From NCBI RefSeq assembly GCF_000294775.2, contig NZ_CP015506.1, forward strand, positions 4,129,501 through 4,193,500: 64,000 nucleotides of DNA, given 5' to 3'. Below, piece after piece: positions 1-9,951 of the stretch; within the stretch, counting starts at the first letter, position 1; each line of letters opens with the position of its first letter. The position numbers were made by a program, and so were the translations under genes. A model generated the notes under the pieces. The model did no database searches. It was given only the letters and a program-made list of their open reading frames with translations, and was not told where the DNA came from. The stretch comes from Cytobacillus oceanisediminis 2691 (lineage in GTDB: Bacteria; Bacillota; Bacilli; Bacillales; Cytobacillaceae).

Positions 1-39
1 ACTAAAATACAATAAAGAAACATTTTCAAGGTTAATTTT

Positions 40-1227
40 TCACATATAAAGCGATGCAAGAAAAATGCCCAGCACTTCTTCATAAATATCATCAAATTGT
101 GACAGGGGCAGGGGATTGATGCCTCTTCCAAGTTCAATTGTGAATCCCGGTCTCCGGAACTCCTGTATGAACCAATCCTTATAACCCGCAAAACTATCAA
201 TGTATTGAACTGCTTTATACCCGCTGACACGCTCGAACTCTAGCGCGAGTACCTGTGATTCCGGCGGCTCCAATCCCTCGAATCCCCAATAAAATTCTGC
301 TCCTTGTGTATGGAAGGCAAGCATTCGATCGAATTGATTATCTTTTGCCAGTTCCGCCATTGCTATGGCTTCTGGTTCTGTTAACGGGGCTTCCCCAAGA
401 TAATCTCTTGGTGCCGGAGCATTTTGTTCACTTCTCTCTTTTTCAAAATCCCATTTGGCAGGATACTGATTATTTAAATCTACACCCCTAATATTGGCCT
501 TCCAGCCTGTGAAATCAGTGCTTCCCCTATTTATGGCAATCACTTCTTCCCTGAGTTCTGGAGGTGGCCCATTTAAGACAAGATCTACTCCATCAGGATT
601 CACCATCGGCACTATGGAAAGGTCAACGGAATTATATAAAGGCATTGTTGACACGCCTCTTATCGGCCGGACATTTGTTATGGATAAGAGAAAGCTGTTC
701 AGCAAAGCCATTAATATAGGGGTTGTAATCCATTCATTTGCATGAAAGGATGCATTAATTTGCACTTTCTTATTCCCTTTTCCCAGACGTATCTCCTGAA
801 TTGGCTTTCCAAGGACACTTTGGCCAATTGATTTTACCTTTATGAACGGATAAATATCCGACAGCATGGTAATATCGGCTGTTAAAGCTTTGTAAGCATA
901 ACTTCTCCTGCCTGATACAATTGGAGTTATTACCCGCCTTGGCAGCTTTATGGCTGTACCGGGGGCCAGACTGTTTGGATTAAGGGATTGATTAACCAGG
1001 AGAAGAGCATCTACAGAGAGGTTTCTGGAAGTACTCAGCTTCCAAAAGGTGTCTCCTGGTCTTACCGTATAATTTTGCAGTGTAAAGCCGGGAATATTAA
1101 TTTCCTGGCCTATCTGCAGCAATGCAGGATTTACGCCGGGATTGGAATCAGCAATGAGATTGATTGGCACCATAAAGAGCTGACTGTAATACCAGATGGA
1201 GTCTCCGGACCGGACTTTGACTTTCAT
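40..1227 (-). CDS. yqgT: LysM-domain M14 peptidase, gamma-D-glutamyl-L-diamino acid endopeptidase type (YqgT-like)
   Basis: A 395-residue protein with two N-terminal LysM repeats (about residues 1-47 and 48-97) followed by a zinc carboxypeptidase M14 domain (about 110-395). The zinc ligands fit H-x-x-E in FHANEWIT and the His of FHTQG; the catalytic Glu fits TIELGRG. Families of this build cleave the gamma-D-Glu-diamino acid bond of peptidoglycan peptides, with LysM binding the glycan. No signal peptide is visible, as in the forespore or cytoplasmic family members. I start at MKVKV because an AAGGGGGAG ribosome site lies just upstream; a start seven codons earlier would bury that site. The gene is monocistronic, behind the glcK terminator. 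Confidence 0.88.
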   Translation of the reverse strand: MKVKVRSGDSIWYYSQLFMVPINLIADSNPGVNPALLQIGQEINIPGFTLQNYTVRPGDTFWKLSTSRNLSVDALLLVNQSLNPNSLAPGTAIKLPRRVITPIVSGRRSYAYKALTADITMLSDIYPFIKVKSIGQSVLGKPIQEIRLGKGNKKVQINASFHANEWITTPILMALLNSFLLSITNVRPIRGVSTMPLYNSVDLSIVPMVNPDGVDLVLNGPPPELREEVIAINRGSTDFTGWKANIRGVDLNNQYPAKWDFEKERSEQNAPAPRDYLGEAPLTEPEAIAMAELAKDNQFDRMLAFHTQGAEFYWGFEGLEPPESQVLALEFERVSGYKAVQYIDSFAGYKDWFIQEFRRPGFTIELGRGINPLPLSQFDDIYEEVLGIFLASLYM

Positions 1228-1327
1228 CTTTCTCCCCCTTTCCATCATTTCAATTTTATGAGAAAAAGAAAAAAAGATGACTGTTTACCTGTGTTAATTT
1301 GAATCCGCAGTGTCGAAAGTGGGCAAA

Positions 1328-1362
1328 GAAAAAAGCACCTGCACGCAATCAGGCGCTTTTTT
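1328..1362 (-). terminator. Intrinsic terminator after glcK
   Basis: An inverted repeat (AAAGCRCCTG arms) followed by a T-run on the minus strand sits just past the glcK stop codon and separates it from yqgT. Confidence 0.75.
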
Positions 1363-1366
1363 CAAT

Positions 1367-2329
1367 TTATTTATTTTTAGCAAGCCAGGCTGCTCCAATT
1401 ACGCCGGCATCATTGCCCAATGTGGCAATATCTATGACGGTGGATTCCTTCACTCCTGGAAACGCAAATTTAGCGAAGTTTTCAATAACAGGCTTCAGCA
1501 GGACATCACCTGCTTTGGATACTCCTCCGCCTAATACTATTTTTTCCGGATTCAAGGTATTTGCTATATTTGCCAATGCCAGTCCCAGGTGCATAGCTGT
1601 TTCATTGACTACCAGAAGAGATGCTTCATCCCCATTCCTTGCTGAATCGAAAACATCTTTTGCTGTGATAAACCCATTCTCCCTATATAAATTGGAAAGA
1701 ACCCCTTCTCCACCCGATTTTAGGTTTTCAAGAGCCTGTCGGACAATGCCTGTAGCTGATGCTATTGTTTCAAGGCAGCCCGCTTTTCCGCAATTGCACT
1801 GAGCACCGCCAAAAGGAACGGAAGTAATGTGGCCAATTTCACCTGCAGCTCCGCTGACTCCCTGCACAATATCTCCGTTGGCAATTACTCCGCCGCCGAC
1901 ACCTGTGCCAAGTGTTACACATACAAGATCTTTAGCGCCATTTCCGGCTCCCTTCCACATTTCGCCCAGAGCAGCGCAGTTAGCATCATTATCAATGATG
2001 ACTGGAAGCGATGTTTCCACTTCAAGCAAATCCTTCAGCGGGTAATTATCTTTCCAGCCTAAATTAACAGTGTTATATACAACACCTGTTGCAAGATTTA
2101 CAGGACCTGGAGCCCCCATGCCAATGCCGATGATTTTATCCTTGCTTATATCCAGTTCCTCCAATTTATGATCGATGGCTTTAGCTATATTTATCGTAAT
2201 ATTTTTTCCTTCTTCACTATTGTCAGTGGGAATTTCCCATTTATGAATGATTTCCCCATAATAGTTGATAAAAGCAAGTTTTGTAGTTGTTCCGCCTAAA
2301 TCTACCCCAACCAGCCATTTCTCTGCCAA
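1367..2329 (-). CDS. glcK: Glucokinase, ROK family
   Basis: A 320-residue ROK-family sugar kinase that phosphorylates glucose to glucose 6-phosphate. The N-terminal phosphate loop DLGGTTTK (about residues 10-17), the catalytic [12 protein letters not shown] and the ROK zinc-binding cluster CNCGKAGC (about 178-185) are all intact. Start is TTG, preceded by AAAGGTG. It follows yqgQ by 19 nt and is very probably co-transcribed with it, as in B. subtilis, where gluP, yqgQ and glcK are neighbours. Here spoVAF and a terminator separate gluP from yqgQ. Confidence 0.95.
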   Translation of the reverse strand: MAEKWLVGVDLGGTTTKLAFINYYGEIIHKWEIPTDNSEEGKNITINIAKAIDHKLEELDISKDKIIGIGMGAPGPVNLATGVVYNTVNLGWKDNYPLKDLLEVETSLPVIIDNDANCAALGEMWKGAGNGAKDLVCVTLGTGVGGGVIANGDIVQGVSGAAGEIGHITSVPFGGAQCNCGKAGCLETIASATGIVRQALENLKSGGEGVLSNLYRENGFITAKDVFDSARNGDEASLLVVNETAMHLGLALANIANTLNPEKIVLGGGVSKAGDVLLKPVIENFAKFAFPGVKESTVIDIATLGNDAGVIGAAWLAKNK

Positions 2330-2348
2330 ACTCCATCACCTTTTCTGT

Positions 2349-2549
2349 CTATTTTTTCTCTTTAAGATTCTGAATTTCAGTCCGTAAAATCAAGATGCTG
2401 CTCTGGTAATCTTTCACATCAATAAGCTGAGAATCATATAGCTCTTTTAATTCCGCAGCCATAAGCTCCAAGTCAGCTTCACGATTCCCTATGTAGATAA
2501 TTGTCCCATATTTCTTCAGGAATTGCTGTATATCATAAATGGTTTTCAT
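2349..2549 (-). CDS. yqgQ: YqgQ family protein (DUF910-type)
   Basis: A small 66-residue protein of the YqgQ family, which is always found beside glcK and gluP in Bacillaceae. It is helical and charged, with no membrane segment. The start has AGAGG at good spacing. Its function is unknown; a nucleic-acid-binding three-helix fold is described for the family. It is likely the first gene of a yqgQ-glcK unit, since a terminator lies 114 nt upstream. Confidence 0.85.
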   Translation of the reverse strand: MKTIYDIQQFLKKYGTIIYIGNREADLELMAAELKELYDSQLIDVKDYQSSILILRTEIQNLKEKK

Positions 2550-2662
2550 TCTGTACCTCTGCTTTATCGATAAGTTTATACCACAATAAAGTATAATCTA
2601 AATGTCCATCCTTCTCAAGATGGACAAGCTCCCGGAAATAAATAAGATTCCTGGACTAACGT

Positions 2663-2706
2663 AAAAAATCCCTTCCTGGCACAGCAGCCAGTAAGGGATT
2701 TTTTTA
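2663..2706 (-). terminator. Intrinsic terminator after spoVAF-type gene
   Basis: Arms AAATCCCTT and AAGGGATTT flank an inner CCTGGC/GCCAG stem, and T-runs lie on both sides. It ends the spoVAF transcript on the minus strand and could also work in the other direction. Confidence 0.85.
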
Positions 2707-2709
2707 CAT

Positions 2710-4170
2710 TTAGCGATCTGGATCTTTGGGATGCAGGAAACGCGGCCGCCTGTTCTTCAATGGTATTGGCGATCTGAGCAATACATCCCTGAATGCTCTC
2801 AGATTGAAAGGGATGAATGGCCACAGGTATGGCACTCCAAAAGATTTCATTCTCGCCAGCATGATTATCAGCAGCATGATGCCAGCTACATATCCATAAG
2901 TATGGAAAATACTTGTTGCAATCAGCAGGGCGATTCTTATCAGCCTGTTGGCCAGGCTCATTTCATAGCTTGGTGTTGAAAAAGTTCCAATTGCTGCTAT
3001 TGCTAAATAAAGAATTACTTCATTAATGAACAATCCAACTTCAACAGCTACTTGGCCAATCATCAGGGCAGCCACCAGTCCGAGTGCAGTGGCCAGTGCG
3101 GATGGAGTATGGATTGCAGCCATCCTCAGCATATCCAAACCGAGCTCTATCATAAGGAACTGAATGACTAATGGCAGCTGTCCTGTTTCATTCGGCCCGA
3201 TATATGATAATGCATCAGGCAGCAGCTGTGGCTCTATAGCAAATAAGTACCATAAAGGCAAAAGAAAAATGGACGCCCAGACAGCCAAAAAGCGGACAAA
3301 TCGCAAATATGCACCTACAAGGGGCTTATTCCGGTATTCCTCAGCGTGCTGCAGGTGATGCCAGAAGGTTGTCGGTGTAATGATCACACTGGGCGAACCA
3401 TCGACGATGATGCAGACATGCCCTTCATAAAGATGGGTTGCTGCTGTATCAGGCCTCTCGGTATATCTTACCATCGGATATGGATTCCAATGCCGGCCAG
3501 AAATGAATTCCTCTATTGATTTTTCAGCCATTGGCAACCCATCAGTGTCAATCTTAGAAATAGAATCCTTAACTTTTTGGACCATTTCAGGATCTGCAAT
3601 GTCTTCAATATAACTGACAACAACATCTGTTTTAGACCGCCTGCCCACCTGCATATATTCCATGCGGAGTGTCCGGTCTCTAATTCTTCTCCTCGTTAAG
3701 GCTGTATTAAAGACGAGTGTTTCGACAAAACCATCCCTTGAACCGCGGACAACACGTTCGATATCAGGCTCCTGTGGGCCTCTTACAGGGTATGTACGGG
3801 CATCAATGAGAATCACTTCATCGACACCATCCACGACTAATGCAGTTGGACCAGCCAGCACCATATCCACAACTTTATTCAGATCATCAGTGGTTTCAAC
3901 CTCAACATAGGGTATATACGTTTTTATTAACCTGGAAAGCGTATCCCCTTCCAGCTGACCAGCATCCAATCCTGCAAGCATTTTCATCAGATAGTGCAAT
4001 ATATCATCTTTTACAAAGCCATCTACAAGATATAGGGCCATTTCCCTTTCTGCATATTCAACATCCAGCTGAATCACATCAAAGCTTTTTTCAACTCCAA
4101 GTGCATCTCTAAGATATTCTATATTTTCTTTCAGCGAAACCTTTACAGGCTCTCTTCTGACTTTCTCCAA
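2710..4170 (-). CDS. spoVAF: Spore germination protein, SpoVAF/GerA family
   Basis: A 486-residue GerA-type protein: a soluble N-terminal domain (1 to about 270) followed by hydrophobic helices (about 275-450). The conserved blocks PVRGPQEPD, VVRGSRDGFVETLVFNTAL and RSKTDVVVSYIEDIADP, and the lack of a long hydrophilic N-terminal extension, resemble SpoVAF more than GerAA, GerBA or GerKA. SpoVAF-type proteins sit in the spore inner membrane and act with the GerA receptors and SpoVA channel in ion and dipicolinate release. Start is TTG behind GAGGTGGGA. None of the other spoVA genes are in this window, so the gene stands alone between gluP and yqgQ. Forespore expression is expected, but I could not define a convincing sigma-G promoter. 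Confidence 0.85.
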   Translation of the reverse strand: MEKVRREPVKVSLKENIEYLRDALGVEKSFDVIQLDVEYAEREMALYLVDGFVKDDILHYLMKMLAGLDAGQLEGDTLSRLIKTYIPYVEVETTDDLNKVVDMVLAGPTALVVDGVDEVILIDARTYPVRGPQEPDIERVVRGSRDGFVETLVFNTALTRRRIRDRTLRMEYMQVGRRSKTDVVVSYIEDIADPEMVQKVKDSISKIDTDGLPMAEKSIEEFISGRHWNPYPMVRYTERPDTAATHLYEGHVCIIVDGSPSVIITPTTFWHHLQHAEEYRNKPLVGAYLRFVRFLAVWASIFLLPLWYLFAIEPQLLPDALSYIGPNETGQLPLVIQFLMIELGLDMLRMAAIHTPSALATALGLVAALMIGQVAVEVGLFINEVILYLAIAAIGTFSTPSYEMSLANRLIRIALLIATSIFHTYGYVAGIMLLIIMLARMKSFGVPYLWPFIPFNLRAFRDVLLRSPIPLKNRRPRFLHPKDPDR

Positions 4171-4233
4171 AATCCCACCTCAGCATTCTGTTCCATTCTT
4201 TTCCTTGCATACTATTCAACATCATAGACATGC

Positions 4234-4266
4234 AAAAAAAAAATCATACCAATGATTGGCATGATT
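4234..4266 (-). terminator. Intrinsic terminator after gluP
   Basis: Hairpin AATCAT-CCAAT/ATTGG-ATGATT followed by ten T residues on the minus strand. It isolates gluP from the spoVAF-type gene. Confidence 0.85.
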
Positions 4267-4343
4267 CATGAAAATTCACCGGAAATGAAGATATTATTTC
4301 CCGGGTAGTAAGCTGAAAATTCAGTAAAATATCAGCTGTTTTT

Positions 4344-5864
4344 TTATTCTATTTGGTTTAATAGCTTTTGATACTCTTCGTCTTCCGATTTAAGACCAGC
4401 GGCTTTTTGAGCATGATGCCTTGCTTTTTCCGTGTTATCTTCTTCTAAATAGATCAGTGCCAGATTATAATGTGCTTCGTGGAAAGAGGCTTCTTCCTTA
4501 ACGACATGGAGAAGATGCACTTTTGCTTCTTCCAGTTGTCCCGCTTTTATTTCCGCATATGATAACAGAAAATAAGCTTCTGGAGAGGCATTCCCTTCCT
4601 TAACAAAATCAGCAAGCATTGAACGAGCCTTTTCATACTCTTCAGCATTAATATGCTCCTGGGCCATCACCATTGCAGTCTGTTCATTTAAAAGCCTTCC
4701 TGGTTCATTGAAACCATATTTCAACAATCCAGCCGCCAGACAGAATGATGCTGCTAAAAACAGGAACTGGAGCAATGGCCGTTTCTTCTTGGGAAAATGC
4801 ACAATGCCAGTAGCAAGAAATCCGCCAATCAGCCCGCCGATATGGCCTGCGTTATCAATTCCTGGAATGGTAAACCCAAATGCAAGGTTGATCCCCAATA
4901 CGACAATTATATTAAATCCTATTGTACGGAAGAAAAGACTTGGATAAATGAGCCCAAAATATAAAAGTGCACCGAAGCAGCCAAAAATAGCTCCGCTTGC
5001 CCCAGCTGAAAGGGTAGGACTAAAAATGAAACTGGCTAATGTCCCGCCAAAACCTGCAGCCAAATAGATGAATAGGAACCTTAAATTTCCATACACGCGT
5101 TCTACTGCCGAACCTAGATAAAATAAGGCAAGTGTATTCATTAATAAATGCAGCAGCCCAATATGGAGAACAATCGGGGTCAAAAATCTCCACCATTCTC
5201 CATCAAGAATTAATGGGTTGAATTTAGCTCCATACTTGATTAAAGTCGATGTATCTGTGCTCCCGCCCATTGCTTCCAAAACTAAAAAAACAGCAACTTG
5301 AATAAAAATGAATATATACGTAAAGAAGGGCTTCCCAAAATTAAACATTTCCTTTTCTTTCTTCGCTGTTTTTACTGCTTTAGAAAGAGCGGCATGTTTC
5401 AGTGCATCAACATCCATTTCCGTATAATTTCCGTACAGAAACGTTAACGGTTTTTCAAAAATGGCCTCAACCGCACTAAGGCTATCCGGTTTGCCGGACT
5501 CAATGATTAGGGTTTGGACAGAGGTTTTCGCATTTTCAGGCATGAAGGGGACTGTGATGCGGAATTCATAGTCATCTACAGGCAGGTACTTAGTGACATA
5601 GATATTTAATACCGGCATCTCCCTTTTGCCAAGCTGCTTCCTGACAGATTCTGCTTTTTGGGCAGTAACTTCGATATCCCGCTGCAGCCAATTGCTCCAG
5701 TCAAGATTATATTTTAAGAGCCTGATTGCCTTAATCATTTTATGCTCCATCTTTTCAAGCCATAATTCATCCTGATCACCAGATAGCTGAATCATCCTGT
5801 ACCCCTGATCAGATATGAAATAATCCGCAAGTTTCCAAAATAAATAATCCTCTTGAACGGCCAA
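4344..5864 (-). CDS. gluP: Rhomboid intramembrane serine protease with TPR tail (GluP/YqgP)
   Basis: About 506 residues in three parts: a soluble N-terminal domain (1 to about 180), a rhomboid core of membrane helices (about 185-380), and C-terminal tetratricopeptide repeats (about 395-506). The catalytic Ser lies in GASGAIFG and the His in NAGHIGG. B. subtilis YqgP cleaves membrane proteins and works with FtsH in turnover of the magnesium transporter MgtE. Length matches that protein. I prefer the TTG start at 5864, spaced from GGGGGAA; a GTG at 5876 is the alternative. The gene is separated from yqgO by a repeat hairpin. Confidence 0.92.
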   Translation of the reverse strand: MAVQEDYLFWKLADYFISDQGYRMIQLSGDQDELWLEKMEHKMIKAIRLLKYNLDWSNWLQRDIEVTAQKAESVRKQLGKREMPVLNIYVTKYLPVDDYEFRITVPFMPENAKTSVQTLIIESGKPDSLSAVEAIFEKPLTFLYGNYTEMDVDALKHAALSKAVKTAKKEKEMFNFGKPFFTYIFIFIQVAVFLVLEAMGGSTDTSTLIKYGAKFNPLILDGEWWRFLTPIVLHIGLLHLLMNTLALFYLGSAVERVYGNLRFLFIYLAAGFGGTLASFIFSPTLSAGASGAIFGCFGALLYFGLIYPSLFFRTIGFNIIVVLGINLAFGFTIPGIDNAGHIGGLIGGFLATGIVHFPKKKRPLLQFLFLAASFCLAAGLLKYGFNEPGRLLNEQTAMVMAQEHINAEEYEKARSMLADFVKEGNASPEAYFLLSYAEIKAGQLEEAKVHLLHVVKEEASFHEAHYNLALIYLEEDNTEKARHHAQKAAGLKSEDEEYQKLLNQIE

Positions 5865-6025
5865 TTCTTCCCCCACTCTCTATATGTTGCAATGATTACA
5901 ATACTTTATTTAACTATAGGCAAAAAAGAAACCTTTTGTAAAAGAAAAAGCACCTAAATATTTATCCAAAATAAAAAGACCATTACGGTCTAATTACTAA
6001 AAAAATAAAATCCTGAATGTTGACA

Positions 6026-6081
6026 ACTGTCTAGCTGCAGCGCCTCCCCCCTTGAGGTGTCGGGGGGAGGCGCTGCAGCTT
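6026..6081. repeat. Dispersed Bacillaceae repeat, family 2 copy A, with 19-bp perfect hairpin
   Basis: The motif GTCTAGCTGCAGCGCC opens a perfect inverted repeat: 19 nt at 6033-6051 pair fully with 6062-6080 around a 10-nt loop. The plus strand continues into TTTTCTTT, so it could terminate plus-strand transcription. Related copies lie near 22843-22892 and 30395-30432. It sits between yqgO and gluP. Confidence 0.75.
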
Positions 6082-6090
6082 TTCTTTACA

Positions 6091-6291
6091 TTATTGCTGC
6101 CCTTCCGATTGCCCAGAAGAGAAAACAGAGCTCATCATCCTGTCGCGGACAAGCGGAAAACTCATTACTGAAGTGACTAGCAGTTTCCGCAAAAAGACGT
6201 TCCCAAAAATAACATTAATCAATCGATAACGGTTATGATAGGCAAAATAAGTACCAAGCCCTATCATAAATATGGATAGTAATCGAGACAT
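6091..6291 (-). CDS. yqgO: Small hydrophobic protein, YqgO-like
   Basis: A 66-residue protein with an N-terminal hydrophobic segment (MSRLLSIFMIGLGTYFAY) and a basic middle part. The start is set by GAGGAGGG six bases upstream; an ORF extension upstream lacks a ribosome site. Size and position next to gluP match YqgO of B. subtilis, though the match is by synteny and general character only. Its function is unknown. It lies downstream of the broken ldh gene and upstream of a large repeat hairpin. Confidence 0.6.
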   Translation of the reverse strand: MSRLLSIFMIGLGTYFAYHNRYRLINVIFGNVFLRKLLVTSVMSFPLVRDRMMSSVFSSGQSEGQQ

Positions 6292-6383
6292 TAAAAATCC
6301 CTCCTCTTCCTTATTGTGAGAAGAGGAAATAATTTTTATCCATGCTTCAGAACAAAATAAAATCCGCCGCCCATGCAAGCTGG

Positions 6384-7345
<962 letters not shown>

Positions 7346-7377
7346 TTAAGGTAAGGAACAGCAGCATCTCAGTCCCT

Positions 7378-8166
7378 CTATGTCAATAGAATATATAGAA
7401 GAATTCCCACCGAGGCAGAAGCTAAACCTGAACAAAAATTAACAAAGTCATTATCTGCAAAACGCCTGCCTTTTACCAATGAGGCCGGCTGCCCGCAATG
7501 TTCGGTTTTTTCAACACTTTCATTGCACACCAGGCACTTGTATTCAGCCTGAAAAAAGGCCCCCAATATGGAATCAATCAGATTTCCCGCAAATCCAAAG
7601 ATCCCAATCAGCATAACCTCATAAAGTGAAACGCTGAACAGCATGAATGAAAGAAGTGCTATTGTAAAAGAACCTGACAAAGCTGCAATTGTGCCCAGAA
7701 TGCTGACAGCACCTGAAGTTCCCGTCTCTGCTGGCTTCCAGGTCCTCAACGAAATGGGAGGTTTTTGACTTAATGAGCCAATTTCTGATGCCCAGGTGTC
7801 CGAGTTCGCTGCGGCCAGGCCAATTAGAAATGCTATCAGCCAAACCGGTGATGGTATCAGGAGATGGATTATGCTGGCAATAGCTGCAATTCCTCCATTT
7901 GCTGCCACCTGCTGCCAATCCCTTCTTGACCCTTTTGCATGCTTTTTTTCGAATGTCTCTTTTCTATGGCTTTTAAATTTTGACCAAAAGCTGGAACTCG
8001 CAAAAAAGAACCCCAGCACAAGGAGACCGTAAAAGCCAAATCCCCATCCTGTTGCCGCACCTACAATGAATGCAGCTATACTGCCTGAAAGGGTCAGTAA
8101 TCGAAAAAAATATCCAGCAAGCGCCGTGATTAATATAAAAATAAAAATAACAATAGATTCAAGCAT
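7378..8166 (-). CDS. DUF92 family integral membrane protein
   Basis: A 262-residue protein with about six to seven hydrophobic helices and the DUF92 signatures GSIAAFIVGAATGW near the N-terminus and ANSDTWASEIG in the middle (about residue 120). Distant relatives include phytol and farnesol kinases (VTE5/VTE6), so a CTP-dependent lipid alcohol kinase or an isoprenoid-related role is possible, but nothing here proves it. A pair of cysteines (CLVC) lies near residue 210. Its start overlaps the end of the cyclo-ligase gene by 8 nt, which implies translational coupling. Confidence 0.85.
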   Translation of the reverse strand: MLESIVIFIFILITALAGYFFRLLTLSGSIAAFIVGAATGWGFGFYGLLVLGFFFASSSFWSKFKSHRKETFEKKHAKGSRRDWQQVAANGGIAAIASIIHLLIPSPVWLIAFLIGLAAANSDTWASEIGSLSQKPPISLRTWKPAETGTSGAVSILGTIAALSGSFTIALLSFMLFSVSLYEVMLIGIFGFAGNLIDSILGAFFQAEYKCLVCNESVEKTEHCGQPASLVKGRRFADNDFVNFCSGLASASVGILLYILLT

Positions 8167-8734
8167 TTCCGGATGCCCAGACCCGCTGATCGGTAATAAT
8201 CATTTCCACCGGCTTGTCATGGTTTTCCACTGGAAAACCGTTTATGACCTGCAGTTCAAAAGCCAGTGAAACGGTTCTTCCTTTATATTGCTCGAGAAAA
8301 CGATCATAATAGCCTCCCCCAAACCCCAGGCGGAAGCCGTTTTTCATGTATGCCAGCCCGGGTACGATTAAAGTTTCGATTTCCTCACTGAGAACTTCTT
8401 CTGTCTTTTCTGGACTTGGCTCCCATAATCCATAGTACACAGACTCCAATTCCATGAAGCTTTTCAGTTCACGAAACACCATTTGCTTTGCTTGGGGAAT
8501 GCACTTCGGGACAGCAACCCTTTTTCCATCTTCCCATGCTTTTCTGATAATCTGCCACGTATCCGCCTCAGGCGGCTTTGAAACCGTTATACCTATCGTT
8601 TTAGCCTGAAGCCATAAAGGACTGCTGTAAAGGCTGCGGGCAATTTCATATGATAGCTGTTCATACTCAGGCTTACTCAATTCCTTCATTCTATCCAGCA
8701 TTTGCTTTCTAAGCGCTTTTTTATCCATTTCCAT
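8159..8734 (-). CDS. yqgN: 5-formyltetrahydrofolate cyclo-ligase
   Basis: A 191-residue enzyme converting 5-formyl-THF to 5,10-methenyl-THF with ATP. The signatures are the N-terminal KKALRKQML, the P-loop-like region GLAYMKNGFRLGFGGGYYDRFL (shown here only as its key part FGGGYYDRFL, about residue 150) and PEADTW. The start was placed at MEMDKK, six bases after GGAGGGGG; a longer frame runs upstream without support. It is the first gene of a two-gene unit with the DUF92 protein, downstream of rpmG. Confidence 0.93.
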   Translation of the reverse strand: MEMDKKALRKQMLDRMKELSKPEYEQLSYEIARSLYSSPLWLQAKTIGITVSKPPEADTWQIIRKAWEDGKRVAVPKCIPQAKQMVFRELKSFMELESVYYGLWEPSPEKTEEVLSEEIETLIVPGLAYMKNGFRLGFGGGYYDRFLEQYKGRTVSLAFELQVINGFPVENHDKPVEMIITDQRVWASGNA

Positions 8735-8821
8735 ACCAAACCCCCTCCAACAGAAGATGACATCTGCAAATCCCCTCAATGATTTATCCAGAAAAGGGAA
8801 GTATACCCATAAAAAAAGTCA

Positions 8822-8852
8822 ACAAAAAAAGCAGTAGGAATGATCCTACCGC
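8822..8852 (-). terminator. Intrinsic terminator after rpmG
   Basis: Stem GCGGTAGGA/TCCTACTGC with a 4-nt loop and a T-run on the minus strand, starting directly at the rpmG stop codon. Confidence 0.85.
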
Positions 8853-9002
8853 TTATTTTGTTTCACGATGTGTAGTCGAACGCTTATCTCTTGGGCAATA
8901 TTTTTTAAGCTCAAGACGATCTGGATTATTTCGTTTATTTTTTTTAGAAATATAGTTACGATCTCCACATTCTGTGCAAGCTAACGTAATGTTTACACGC
9001 AT
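8853..9002 (-). CDS. rpmG: 50S ribosomal protein L33
   Basis: A 49-residue L33 beginning [13 protein letters not shown] and ending STTHRETK. The second zinc-ribbon cysteine pair of the C+ form is incomplete: CTEC is present but the C-terminal half has only a single Cys (KKYCPRDK). It appears to be the partly C-minus type, and many Bacillaceae carry two L33 paralogues. It has its own ribosome site (GGAGG) and terminator and is transcribed alone. It is short enough to be missed by ORF callers with a 60-codon cutoff. Confidence 0.95.
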   Translation of the reverse strand: MRVNITLACTECGDRNYISKKNKRNNPDRLELKKYCPRDKRSTTHRETK

Positions 9003-9079
9003 GTAATTTCCCTCCAAACTATGTTCAAACTAGTTCGTTCATACGACTTTTCTATAATATCACTTTTTAATTCGAAATG

Positions 9080-9721
9080 CTAGTACGTTTTTTTAAAAGT
9101 GCCCTCTTTAACCCTGCCTATCAGCAGGTTGTTATACCGAAGGATTTCTGATTTGCTGACCCCGTTAATAATCCATGATTCCCCTTCTATTGTCCCTCTG
9201 CCATTGAATACTGCATTAAGCGAGAAGACGCTTATTGCATTTCCCTGGACCATAGGATGATACTTTAAAGTCCCTTTCTTTCTGCAGTTCCAAATTTGGT
9301 CACTGTATACGTTCCAGTAAGGCTGAATCGTACACTCTTTCATTTTTCTGCCGTTTAGCTGGCCATTAACCAAAAACAGCTTGGAATCAGCCAAATGAAA
9401 GATGACATTTTCTGCGGGAGAAATGAAGGAGAGATGTTCACGGGAAGAATACTCATATCTGTGCTGCAATAAAAGCTTAATCTTTCTGGGCTCGTCCACA
9501 TGGTTAGTGATATAGCTTTTAAAATATGAAATTTTAGAATGTATTTTTTCTGTCTTAATTTGAACAGAAATATTTTCATCAGGAAATATCTCATTACTGC
9601 CATTCTCCATCCAGTAAGTTTTCCCGTCTATCCATAAACCCGGAATCATTTTCAATTTCCCGATCGGCGCTTTCTCCATTTCTTCATAAACATCAGATTG
9701 AATCCAATTTAATGTATTCAT
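9080..9721 (-). CDS. Protein of unknown function next to a GT4 glycosyltransferase
   Basis: I do not recognise this 213-residue protein. It has no signal peptide and no membrane helix, and it is rich in beta-type alternating patterns and aromatic residues (several W and Y), compatible with a beta-sandwich or carbohydrate-associated fold. The start at MNTLNW follows AAAGGTG by seven bases; an ATG two codons earlier overlaps that site. It lies 230 nt after the GT4 gene, separated by a dispersed repeat, on the same strand. A link with the glycosyltransferase is only suggested by position. Confidence 0.7.
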   Translation of the reverse strand: MNTLNWIQSDVYEEMEKAPIGKLKMIPGLWIDGKTYWMENGSNEIFPDENISVQIKTEKIHSKISYFKSYITNHVDEPRKIKLLLQHRYEYSSREHLSFISPAENVIFHLADSKLFLVNGQLNGRKMKECTIQPYWNVYSDQIWNCRKKGTLKYHPMVQGNAISVFSLNAVFNGRGTIEGESWIINGVSKSEILRYNNLLIGRVKEGTFKKTY

Positions 9722-9780
9722 CTTCATGCACCTTTTTCTTTATATTTTTTAAGAATTTTAATAAAAGGTTTGTCATATTT

Positions 9781-9920
9781 TACCCGTTGATTTCCGCTAC
9801 AGTCACATGCTTTCCGCGGGGAGGAACGAGAGCCTGCTCGGCTTCGCCTGCGGGGTCTCCCGCTCCCTCTCCTCTGAGCAGGAGTCAAGTGCCCTCCGCT
9901 ACAATAAACTCGATGCTTAA
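9781..9920. repeat. Dispersed Bacillaceae repeat, family 1 copy A
   Basis: A GC-rich ~135-bp element starting CCCGTTGATTTCCGCT and containing GAGAGCCTGCTCGGCTTCGC and GGGGTCTCCCGCTCCCTCTC, with several short inverted repeats. A clearly related copy lies at 34077-34195 in the same orientation and a remnant at 45853-45890. It stands between the unknown gene and the GT4 gene. Confidence 0.8.
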
Positions 9921-9951
9921 AAATTTTCAGCCTGCTAATACTGCAAAAGCT

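Noticed and set aside
1299..1802. 167-codon plus-strand ORF opposite glcK
   Set aside because: Shadow of glucokinase on the other strand, without ribosome site or family resemblance.
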